Part shown: positions 24,829 to 37,600 of the stretch, piece by piece
Layout: every line of letters starts with the position of its first letter
Numbering within the stretch: the stretch's first letter is position 1
Program-made: the position numbers and the translations under genes
Assembly (NCBI GenBank): GCA_905160935.1
Contig: CAJHZI010000311.1
Location: 387,501 to 451,500, forward strand
Source: Enchytraeus crypticus
Lineage: Eukaryota > Annelida > Clitellata > Enchytraeida > Enchytraeidae
Reading direction: 5' to 3'
DNA: 64,000 bases
The notes under the pieces: generated by a model
Databases searched by the model: none
Told to the model about the DNA's origin: nothing
The model's input: the letters and a program-made list of their open reading frames with translations, nothing else

Positions 24829-24960
24829 TGTACAATATATATATACATGTACAATATATATATATACATATATGTATATACAGTATATATAACAATACAT
24901 CATTATTTATATATATATATATAACAATCATCATTATTTATATATATATATAACAATACA
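24780..24960 (+). repeat. (TA)n-rich tract before the SUEL exon
   Basis: TA runs with ATACATGTACA breaks and a repeated AACAATACATCATT segment, ending 15 bases before the exon. Confidence 0.9.
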
Positions 24961-24975
24961 TCATTGTTTGTTCAG

Positions 24976-25278
24976 GATCTAACCGCAGACCCTCCGAGCG
25001 CTCGGACTACTGCCAGTGGGAGACGTTCACGGCGGAATGTCGTCTTCCAGGGGAGGTCCTGCTGATCCGGGAGGCTCTGTACGGACGCATGCACCTCGGA
25101 CGCTGCGTGAAGAGGGACTTTGGGTTCCTTGACTGCGGCACGGATGTCCTGGAGAAGGTCAGCCGCCATTGCTCGGCTAGACGTCACTGTAGCTTCCCTG
25201 TGACGTCACTGCATGGAAACCACGGGTGTCCCATGGATCTTACAGCCTATCTGTCCATTAGATACGAATGCGTTAGAG
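24976..25278 (+). CDS. exon: SUEL (galactose-binding lectin) domain
   Basis: A 101-codon exon, phase 1 at both ends, after an acceptor ending in TTGTTCAG. The translation has the SUEL hallmarks: ALYGRM near residue 32, eight cysteines, then a CPMDL..YLSIRYEC ending. GC content jumps well above the TA-repeat flank. The donor could be at 25279 (phase 1, which matches the next exon) or at 25272 (phase 0); I chose the first because the next exon starts in phase 1. SUEL domains bind rhamnose or galactose in egg lectins and serve as adhesion modules in latrophilin- and EVA1-type receptors; the ligand here is unknown. Confidence 0.88.
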
Positions 25279-28200
25279 GTTCGAATTCTGCTCACTGTCG
25301 ACGTCTGTGTAGTTCATATTCTCGTATTGACTTCCCTGACATCTTCCTTGTATGAGGAAACGGACGTTAAACCTTTATTATTACTATTATTATTCATATT
25401 TGTATTCTAATACTTTTAATATAAAAACGTCATAAAGTGCCTAAAAGAATTGTGGATAAAAATAAAGGAGAAAAATTGTCTGTCAACTTACATCTACAAT
25501 GTTTAAATTTTAGACGATGGATGAACGAATGAACGGACAAATTAATTAATTAATAATTATAAAATAAATTACATTATTATGTTATATTAGTACTCTGATG
25601 ATTGAAACAACAATTAATTAGGGAGGGGATATGGCGTAATGGTTAGAGAGTTCGACTCGGAAGCTAGTGGTTTCAAGCTGGATTCAAGCATATAATATGC
25701 TGGATTCAATCGTAGGTCAGTCAACGTGCAGCCCTCTCTACATGAGCATAGGTTCAACGTACACAACTTAGCCAAATATATTTAACTTCACATACATAAA
25801 TATTGTCAGAAGAATAGAATCTATGTACAAGTCGGTCGAATTTCACAGATAATTGAAAGAATCTCGGCCATATTCGATTCAACAGCTACTTGTAACACAA
25901 TCAACAGTCAAGTGATGACTAAGCTGTAACAGGTTCGACATACGGTAGAAGAATATTGAAGTAATTATCAACTGATTTTTTGATCTTCTGGTCATTGACT
26001 GATTGATTGATTAGATTTTTCCTTGAATTGTTTGAGATATGACTTATCAAGTTGGGTGGAGATTCAAATTCTTTAGAAGGAAGGCTGTATGTGCAGTTAC
26101 GCTCGACGCTTTTATCAAATTACTACAAACAAAAAAATAATAATAATAGTAATATAATATAATAAATAATAGTAATAATAGTAATAATAATAGAAATAAT
26201 AATAATGAATTACAAGGGCGGGAAGAAATATGATATTTTCTTTGATACGATGGGATCGCTGTGTCCTAAAGAAAACAGGAAGTCCGAGTGGACTGTGTAA
26301 TTAATATATAGAGAGGTAAACTATTAGCAGACTGTGTAACAAGAGCAGCTCATGAATATTCAACGTCGGTTTTATTGCTCGATGTAGTTGGCGTTTGTGT
26401 AAAGATGATATTGAATAGTGGGGGAGCTTGTACCTCTAACCAATACTGGAGACTTCTAGAAGAAATTTATCCAGAACCACCGACAAAATCTAGATATCAG
26501 GATGCGAACCTTAGACTCTGTCTTTCTCTTAGTGCACTGCCTACTGGCAGGTCCATGGTATATAACGCAACCACTCGTCTCTATCTAACCTCAGACTATG
26601 GGACAGTATATCAGCCGCTGGAAACCTATATTAAATTTAATGGAGGTTACCTCCTCGGTAATCTGCTAGAAGGTTTTAATAGAAAGTAATTACTTAACTA
26701 TAATACTTTTAGTTCTTTAATTACTTTCTTTAGATACTTCAATTGTCTTTAATTGGGTCAGCGGCTTTGAACTAATTAAAGATAATTTGTTTGAATTTGA
26801 TGTTGGTTCATGGTGCCATTACTATGTTGATTCTCTTTCAATTTTCGGGCCACAATGCCTATAATAATGTAATGATAAGAAGTCACCTTCGATGTTGCAT
26901 TGCAGAATATTGGAACAGACAATGGATATTGCAATTAAATGATAATGACCGTAAATTATTATATAGTACTTAATTTTCTTGTTATATATTAGGTGCGTAA
27001 TATATCAAACACTTTCATCAGAAAATATGTTGACCTAGAGAAATATCAGACGATGATATATCAGACGAAACTAACTTAGAAATGTAAATTTTACTAATTC
27101 TTTAATGATCAAACTGCTGCTTGAATAACAAAGAAATATAAAGCTTTATGATTTGAAATAAATTTAATAAAACTATCATTTTAATCGGTTGTTTAAGTAG
27201 CACGACCTCTTTGCTATCTTATTGAACTGCACTGTATAGCGGAAGCTAAGGTATCATATTTCACGAGATGTTTGAGCACAACATAAATTGCTTATTGCAG
27301 TGACTGATTGCACGACATCTGTATGCGACCGCTCGGAAACACTTAGTATTCCAGCGGACGCCGGCGGATATTTGCTAAGCGTTCCTCCGGCGTCATTATC
27401 GTCCGACCCGGCCGGCGGGACCCAGGGAGAGGGGGTCCAGGGACCCTGCGGGACCACGGCCTGCCCCTGGCGGCTCGCCGTCAAACCCGGGCAGCGTATT
27501 CGCCTGGTCGTCAGCGACTTCTCTGCCCCTCAACAGCAGTCAGGAGTCAGTGACGGATCTCCGGGTGCTCGCTATCCCGAGGGGATACCCTCGAGGGGCG
27601 CAGGGGCGGCCTCAGGGGCCGGGATGGGACCGTGTCATCGATACGCTTCCGTCCAGGAGCCTGGTGAAGGCTCATCGGTCAAACATTTGACGTTTTGTGA
27701 GAGGGATGCGGCAGGAATTACCAATAGCACTCATTATACGTCCAGAGCTGACTCTCTGTCACTCATCGTATATACCATATCATCACCTGCCTCGCATTTC
27801 ATCATCAGATACACAGGTAAATATTGGCTAATCAATCAATTTATAGCATCGTTCAATTAATTAGAGTCAATCAATAAATCAATCAATAAATAGTCAGTCA
27901 ATCTATTAATCGATCTATCGATATTATATCGTCACCTGTCGCATATCATCATCTTAAATACATGTAAATATTGTTGAATCGATAATGTATCATCACTTAC
28001 CTAGCATCGTCACCAGTGTAGGGTAGGCTGTACATAATTAGATTTTTTATTTAGAAATTCAATATTAGTTCAGAGCTAAAATTAAAACTACATTATTATT
28101 ATTAACTTGTATTGAAGCAAGTTTTAATTTTTAATCAAATTCAAACTAGATTCAAGAACTTTGCGACTTTACTAAATTTTACTTTGAACTAAACTTTACT

Positions 28201-28484
28201 AAACTTTACTTTGCTGGATTAAAAATTATTGAACATCATTTTCAAAAAAGTAACTATGAAAGCCGATCGGCTGACATTGGATTAGGACATCAACACAAAT
28301 TCTAATAACGAGGGTGAATAATTTCCTGTTGGGTTTGGGAAGAGGGCGAGAGATTATAACGCTGGATAGGGAAGCAGTGTCACTGTGTTATTACCACATC
28401 CTGTCAACAAAGCTCTAATTGTGCCTATGGGACAATCGACCTGATGCTGGGTGGACAGCTGTCCATGAATACTCTAATCCTCAG

Positions 28485-28531
<47 letters not shown>

Positions 28532-28553
28532 ACTCCCTTTTCACTCTCTCACA

Positions 28554-28593
<40 letters not shown>

Positions 28594-28628
28594 TTACATA
28601 TTCCTCTCTCTCTCTTTGTTTCTTTCTC

Positions 28629-28681
<53 letters not shown>

Positions 28682-31600
28682 CTTGCACATATTTGACGTC
28701 TTTTGCTTTACGTATATTATTTCTTAACTAGTAAAACAGACCTAAATGCATAGAGTATTTTACATAACGGCAGAACCACTTCACGTTCCTTAATCACGAT
28801 TGCAGAGAATTTGTTAAACTTGAAATTACAAATCTGTACACTAAATAGCGATTAAATGTGTAAACGGCTTAGAGTTTCACATTTTTAAAGTGTGCTTATC
28901 TTTTTATATTGTAAAAAGCTAAAACTTTTGTATAAGGATGTATTATGATATTGTAAAATACATTCTAAACACTCGTCACTTATTTAATCCTAATTTTGTA
29001 AATCATTTCTGTTTCTTCTCTCTCTCTCTCTCTCTCTCTTAGTGAACTGCCTACTAGCATGTCAAATGGTTCCATTGTATAATGCCCCTCCACTCTTCTC
29101 TGTCTTCCGCTTTCCTCTTCATGTCCACACATATTTTGATTACTAAATCATCTAACATTCCTAATCTCGGCCTACCTCTGCCTCCATTTCCTGTATACCA
29201 TTCTGCATTCTACGACAACTTAACTTTTATTAAACTTCCCCCTTAGAATGCGTCCTATCCAACTCTTCTTCATATTTCATAATACATTTATCAACTATTG
29301 ATCTGTACCAACTCTCTCCAGAACTTTCTCACTTGTAACCTTTTGAGTCCAGCTAATCCTTTCCATTCTTTTTCATATCCACATTTCCAATGCCTCTAGT
29401 TTCCTACTATCTTCCTTCCTTAATGTCTCTGTTTCACATCGATATAATAGCAAATCGATATAATGGTCCAAACCAAGGTGTCTTGCCTATTTTTATATAT
29501 AAATAATTACAATTTTTTTTATGGGGTACTTGACATCTAAAAAGTTCTGAGTCACTGGTTCCACATCTAATTCTACTGACCAATGTCAGAACTTAAACTC
29601 GGCTCATGTTTCAAGCGAAACCCTCATTTAATGGAATTCCCAGTTGAATTGAAAATTACTGCCTGTCGCAAAATTTGGTCGGACCCTTGAGACTAATTTG
29701 GTTCAGCTCGTTTAATGATGATCAAGCGCGGAAATGACCGTTTGACGATGACGGACACCGAAGAGTTTAGAGATGATTTTACTCTCGTGGTTTTGAAAGT
29801 ATGGAGCGATAGTTGGCGGCCATATTTGAAGCATAGGGTAAAGTCAGAATAGTGTAATATATAGTTTAGTATTATAGTTTAAACTCTAAACTATCGAATG
29901 CACTGACACTAAACGAAAAATAGAGAAACATAAAAAAATAAGATAAAAAATAAAACAAAGCATCAGAAAGTCAGTCTAGATGAATAGCACCTAATGATAG
30001 AATCAATTAAACAACAACCTTTTCCATAGTAACTTTTGTATATTAAAATTTTTCTTCCGCTCAAATGTATTAGTATAGTATATAGGTTATTTTATCTATT
30101 TATTTATCATATCAATCATTAATAAACATCAACATCATATAGAAATGAGTAATATAGAAAAAGATTGAGTGACAGGAAATAACGGGCCATAGAGGGACAT
30201 ACTTATATTCTCTGTCAAATGTTCATATATTATGGTTCTAGGCCAATGGTTGTGATTTCGGAAAAGGTTGAGGTTAGGAGTAGAAAACGTTTAGTATAAA
30301 TGAATATTTCAAATCTGGTAGTTATTTAATGCCTGTTAATGCAAGAATAGTAAAATTCAAATCCCGTACAAAACAGGCTCTCTACCTCACACCTCTTTTT
30401 TTGTTTTCGCCACTGCATGGAGCCAGTGGAGAAGTTAGCAAAATAATCGACCGAGGATCAGTATGTGCTGGGTTAAATCCTGGGCTCGCCCGTCACTGAC
30501 ATCGCTTTCGAATGAGGAAACTGACGTTAACCTTAGCTTTACCAGCCGTTTATGATTGCTAACACGGACAGTGCTTAACTAGTGGAGAACTGAGAGCGAT
30601 GGATAGTTGCGAAACTTACTGAATATGAGCATGAGTGTCATTGATGGAATGAGATTAAATGATGCAAAGAATAAGAAGATAGGAAAATTAGTTAGGTTGC
30701 ATTATAGTTAAGAGACAGTTTTTCTAATAAAATATAATTACATTTATTTTGCAGTCTTGATCCACATGATGATGCACATATATTGGATGACTACTGTGAA
30801 ATGATTGATTATAAAAAAGAAATGATTAGGCCCTATACATTGACATCAATCCAGTATCATTGGTAGTGAAACTTTCACAGAGTAGTATAATTCAGAAAAT
30901 ATATGAGGCTGGAGATGTTCTATTAAATATGGCGATTAATCTGAAACTTTATAAGTTAAAAAACTGGACACACTACACCATCGAACTTCAAAATCAACTG
31001 CATGTACAACTGCATCACCGTGTATGTTCAGACAGGATGCTCCATCTTGTCAATAACTTCCTAGGATTTAACAGGCAGTCAGCATCTAACAGATCCTGTA
31101 CGTCCACTTTTATGGGTGTCCGTAAAACTTCAATTGCAGAATGCAAATGAATCGGTGTCTTATGGTTCCCGACCTGGATACGTGAATTTAAATTGTAATC
31201 TCTATCGTTTACGATGAGAGAAGTGACTTCCTTTGGGATGTGAAATTGTTAGTTATGGAAATTTAACTACCAATAAATATGAAGCATGGATGTTATACGG
31301 GTCGCATTTACCATATTTTAAGAAGATTCATGCGTTCTTCTCATTCATTTCACAATTGACGTCTCTGACATCATCCTTATATGAGGGTACGAACGTTAGA
31401 CATTTGTCTGGATAGATAGGCAGCTCACGTGACAGATCAAGACGATGATACCGATTCAAATCTCAGTAGAATCTAGCTCCTGTAGCTCAGCAGAGTACAA
31501 AATTAAGCATACTCAAAATATATTCTATACTTATTGCCTATATTCTTCAAATATAGGTAGACTATAATTAGATAGATTATAATATTGTATTAAATAGGTA

Positions 31601-34600
31601 GATTGTGTTAAATTAAATAGGTAGGTTTATACTATATTATACAGGTAGATCATATTACAAGTATATTAAATATGTAGATTATAATACCATATTCTCCAAA
31701 TAGGGCCTATAGTTAGACTAACCGAAAGATTTGTGTGCATTATGTAACGCTTCAGTTCTGCGTATAACAAAATGCACAATCGTGTACACTAGAAGCACAT
31801 TTTATCTGTGTTCGTTACGCGCGCTTGTACACACACTATAGTTTCCGGCAATTGGCACACACACCATGTTTCAGCGATTCTCACTTCACTACTTTCAGTT
31901 GCGACTTTTTGATGGGGTGCAGACTGTTGTGTCTTCCCCTTTCATCTACAATACACGTTTAAGGAACTGCAGAGTTGAGCTGTCAGTGTTCTGTCTTGAG
32001 AACATGTCAGCGACTCGGTCTGGATTTGAGCTTTGAACCTTCAGATCCGCAGTCGATCATCTAACTGATCGTGATACTGACTCCATCTGATACATTTATC
32101 CGATCATTTTCATCTTACGAAATCGAGTCCTCGTTGGGTTATACCCTGGGTAATACCCTGGGTTAGGCTCTATGTAATACCCTGGGTTATACCAAGTGTA
32201 ATTCCCTGGGTTATACCCAGTGTAATACCCTGGGACATATCCTGTGTAATGCCCTGGGTTATACCCTGAGTAATACCATGTGTAATACCCTGGGATATAC
32301 CCTGTGTAATACCCTGGGTTATACCCTGTGTAACACCCTGGGTTATACCCTGTGTAACACCCTGGATTATCCCTGTGTAATACCCTGGGTTATACCCTGT
32401 GTAATTCCTTGGGTTATTCCCTGGGTTATGCCTTGTGTAATACCCTGGGTTATACCCTGTGTAATACCCTAGGTTATACCCTGTGTAATACCCTGGATTA
32501 TGTCCTGTGTAATACCCTGGGTTATACTCTAATTAATTAATACCCTATGTCATAGCCTAGTAAATTAATACCTTATATATATGACATATTTAACACTCTT
32601 TGTTCATCTGGTCTAAAGACTATGTAGAGCAATACAGTAATACAATACCACAACGAGTACTACATCCCCCACCCCCTCTCCTTAATTTTTCAATCTTAAT
32701 CCGCAGAAGACTCATTCATCTCTATGGGATCTCTCCCGCATCCTTGGAGTGCCGTTTATTTCCTCGGATCCTGACAGGAAGGTTTCCTTTCTGACCTGCC
32801 GTTCAGAAATAGCACATCGTGGAGAAGTGTTGCTTGACTTCACAATGCGCTGCAGCTGCGGCTGAATGAACAGCAGTCGATTGTCCAAATTCAAGTTGGA
32901 TTTTCATCGTTGAAAAAATGTGGTATCATAGTCTTATAGTCTACAGTTTAAAAGATAAGTTTTAGATTCCTGTCATGATAGAGCTGTTGTCATTCGACAA
33001 GGCTTGACCTTGAAGACCAGGCCTTATAGTCATAACTACGTGCTATAGCATCTGATATAACACCTGATATAGCACTTGATATAGCATTTGATATGGCACC
33101 TGATATAGCACCTTATATAGCACCTGATTTAGCACTTGATATAACAGCTGATATAACACTTGATACAGTACGTGATATCTATATCGGGCTATGAAACTGA
33201 TGACGACATCATTATCTTCATCAACAGGCATAACTAAATCACCAGCTTAAACTTGACTACTTTAAGTCAAGTTTTACATAACCATCCGCTGTTTATCACC
33301 AGACATAACATCTATTAGATCGTCGTCACCACGAGCTCGTCGGGTTCTCGTGAAGTTCCAGCAGAAGTGTCGACCACAGTTGTTAACCGCTGAAATTACT
33401 TTCATCTTAATATCGCGCCGATCCTGTTACACAAGGCGGTGTGTGAGATAAAATATTCATGCTTTCTGTTAACAGAGTCAACAGGTTGGACCATCGTTCA
33501 TCACATCGAATCTACACGTGTATAGTGTATAGTGTGTTCCACGCTTCCATAGTTGTATTCTACGTGAGGTTAACAGTTGTTTGAACTACCTGTTCTTGAT
33601 GGTGTGCTTGAGACGTCCCTGACACCTCCTTCTCGGATTTAAAGTGCCCAATTAAATTTGCTGACTGCGAGTAGAGACACACGGTAGCAGAGTTGACTTT
33701 ATAGCAAAAACATTTGCATTTCAATTCATCTGAAGCTTCAATACATCTCAGACAATGTGGTTTCCATCTTTAGAATTATGGAAGATAAAAATAAAAGCAC
33801 TGATAGACATACTGATTGAATACTAAATAGGCTAATTGACTATTAATTGATTGATTGATTGATTTTTGATTGATTGATTGACCGATTGATTGATTGATTG
33901 ATTCATTGATTCATTGATTGATTGATTGACCGATTGATTCATTGATTGATTGACTGACTCACTCACTGACTCACTGACTCGCTGACTAAATAACTGGCAT
34001 ATCGAGTCAGTAACATATTTCTGGATTTATTTCTGGATTTAATGCTCTAATTTAGTTCAAGAAATATTTATGACTCACTGAGTACTCTATTGATTGATTG
34101 ATAGACTGCCTAATTGTCTTACTATCTAGTTAACCATTAAATCATTTTTTAAATCCAATGCAGCTATTGGATGTCCCAACCTGGACACTCCACCCGGAGC
34201 GAAGCAGCGCAGGGACGGGGAGTCCCTAGTGATCGAGTGCCGGGCGGACACGTCCCAGACCTGGAAGCTCCAGTGCGTCAACAACGCGTGGATCGGTCAA
34301 GTGGGGTCCTGCATCATCGGCTCTAGTAGTGGCCAGTTCAGTGGAGCAGCAGGTGAGATAAGTGAATAATAATAATAATAATATTATTATTATTTTATTT
34401 TTATTATTATAATTACTATTATTGTTATTATATTATCATCATTATTATTTTGAGTTTTACTATTATTACTATTATTAATAATATTAACAATATTACTAAT
34501 AATAATAAGACATTAAAAATAATTCTCGTTATTATAATAAATAATTACTATTATTATTAGTATTTTTATAATAATAATTATAATAAAAATTATAATCATA

Positions 34601-37600
34601 AAAATAAACAAATAAAAATAATCGTAATTATAATAAATACAGTTATAATATACTCTTTTTTATCTACTTTTTAGCTCAGGGCGCTATGCAGCCCAGAGAA
34701 TTTAAAATAATAATGATAAAGGGTTTAACGCTAGTTTCCATATCCCAAGATTATGTCATGAACGTCCGCGCGTCACACGTCGATGGATATCAATCAATCA
34801 ATCAATAAGAATTTAACGTCCGCTTCCTCGTCATAAGGCAATGTCAGGGACGTCTCTTGCAGACTCTATACAAACAGACGCCAACACCGCACACTATGAC
34901 GACTGAGTACACAGAGACTACAAGAGAAAGCGAGATCAAAACAGTGCAAGACCAAGATCCAAGGCAAGCGGATCAAAAGTTAGACCTATGGTGGGAAAGA
35001 GATAGGTTTTCATATCGATCAACATAGAGTGATCTGAAGGAAATGCTTGTGGAAGAGTAATGAGACACACAATGCCAAAAAGAATGCCCCAATAGCTCAG
35101 TACATTTTGAGCTCCAGGTAAAGCCATTTAACATTATCTCGAATTTTCTCCAGAGGACCGGTAAACTGGAAATTATTTATAATCTGTGTATCGGTTTAAA
35201 GTATTTGTGTTTAAACGTTGATCAATAATGTAGCGGTATGTAACCTTTTGTTAACCTTAATCTAGCATTTTAAGTCCATTTCGATTTAACGTTCTTTGTA
35301 TGGAAAGATCGGAAAGTCTCTAGGTCAAATTATAGTAATTGGTTTACAAGCAGATACAAATACTGGTCGATAATTTGAGAGAACAATTCTATTAAGTCGA
35401 ATAAGAAATAGTAAAAAATGTATAATATACAAATTAAATAAAATATTGCATAGGCTACCATATCAGCTTTAAACTGTTGGCCGGAGCCAGTGTCGATGTA
35501 AGTAAGATATTCGACCGCGAATCAGTATCTGCGGGATTCAAATCCTAGGCTCGCCTGTCACTGGCATACATAGCTTTCGAGTGAGAAAACTGGCGCTAAC
35601 ATTAGCTTTACCAGCTTTTTAAAACATTAAAGAAAACCATTAGTCCTCATTTAGGAGAACTGGCAGTTTTCTCTATGGACTTATTTCTATTGTTTTGTTT
35701 TATCTCCAGATGATCAACAGGCGGAGAATTTATCAGGAATCGGCGATCATTCCAAATCATCTTCTTACGGTACGAATGGTTTACACCAACAGTAAACTCG
35801 CACCATATAACCGTATATTGAACGATATCTTATTGGTTCTTAGCTTGCGGCAAAACCTTTTTTATTATTTGATACAGCATTGTCTCTTAGCCAGTGACAA
35901 AACTATTCTGAGCACTTTCTTGCAGAAAATTCCCTTGTTTATTTGACAGTGTTATAAAGAATATATGGAATGAGTACTTTCTTATACCAGATGAGTAATT
36001 TAATTATTTATCAATTTATCCTCTTCAATCAAGTTTATATGCAATGAATGCAAATAAAATGTGACTGTGAAAGGAAGTATATTTAACACTATAAATGTAA
36101 TCTCCGAATGATCCCCAGCGAAATGGTTAAAATGTTGCTTCAGACGTGTCTTGGCTACGGTTTAGATTCAAATGCTGAATCAGTCCACAGCTAATTTCAG
36201 CTCTCCTGAAAAGAGTGACTGTGAAGCATTCCCTGCTAAGGTTGAGTCATTCCTTGCTAATGGTGAGTCATTCCTTGCTAAAGATGAGTCATTCCTTGCT
36301 AAGGGTGAGTCATTCCTTGCTAAGAGCGAGTCATTCCTTGCTAAGAGTGATTGCTGAATTTTGCAAAGCTATCGTTCAATCATGAGAAGTGTAACGATTG
36401 AAATTAGCTAGGTTTTGCAAGCTGTAGTATTCCGCCCGTTCTGACAATACTGATATAGAAAGTATTGTTGCAGATAATTAAAAGCAGAAGGAGAAAATGC
36501 CCAGTATTTTTATATAATTCATGGCTGTATTTTGGTCTTTCGCACAGGTGTACTGATAGTAGTAGGGCTGGGTATTGTCATTGGTGTGATAGTTGGGTTC
36601 ACAATGCTTCTCGGGGTCCTGGTCTGCGTTAAACGGTAAGCATACAATGTTGCGCTGCAAGTCAGTCATTTTGTAAAACTAACATAATTACATAAACATA
36701 TTTATATCTATCGATCATTAATAATTTGCATCATAGAAAAATTGTATCATTAATAAATTGTGTTAACATTAATAAATTGTATCAGTGCTATATGGTCTGC
36801 AGAAATGACATTCAGTGATAATGTAATAAGATCATTTTCTAGCAATTTCTGGATTCTAATATCCTTGACATGAAATAATTTTATATGATGTTTATGGCAT
36901 CATTTTCACGATAGAAAAAGATTAGGGAGAGAGAGTGTGAGAGAGAGAAAGTTAGAGAGAGAATAAGAAAAGAAAAGAGAGGGGGGTTAGAGAGAGAGAG
37001 AGAGAGTGAGAGGGAGAGAGAGCAAACTATCGTACTGTTTATTAAAAATTGAACTTATTGCTCTAAATATACAAGAGCAATTATGAAAAGAAAATTGATA
37101 TTCTAATATACGAGCTAGGCCTAAATGCATATCTGTACATGGTCTGTAACTGTGGAATAATTGGCTAGATGCTATAAAAAATGCTACGTCTATTTCTAAT
37201 TTTAAGAAAGAATTTTTTATATATTAATATTCTTGTTATTTAATTATCTTTAACTTATAAGCTGAGTAATACAAAATTTAACCTCAAATCTTAACTTATG
37301 TTTCAGGCGGAGACATCGCCACGGAGCCACAACCGTCATAAAGGAGACGACCGGCGCTGATGGTGCCTCTTGCTACTGGAAGTCCCTCAAGGGGATGCCC
37401 CTGCAAGAGGACGCCTTCCTTCCCCCAGTGGACGCCTCCGAGCACCTCCACCACACCGTCACCCGCATCGACTACGCCTCCTGCCCCGAAGGTCCCTTCT
37501 GTGACCGTAACGCCCCCGTGGGTTACTACCCCACCGAGCCCGAAATGGACATTCATCAGCGGCAGGATCTTTTACTTCCCTGCTGTCGTGGGGTGATGCC

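Noticed and set aside
30860..31150. 96-codon plus frame in a receptor intron
   Set aside because: No domain, no fitting splice sites and an AT-rich composition like the surrounding intron.
36172..36357. 61-codon frame with (ESFLAK)n
   Set aside because: An 18-bp repeat keeps the frame open; no splice sites in the receptor's phase flank it.
37296..37596. Minus and alternative plus frames over the receptor tail
   Set aside because: Shadows of the GC-rich terminal exon; the splice phase selects the frame ending at 37763.
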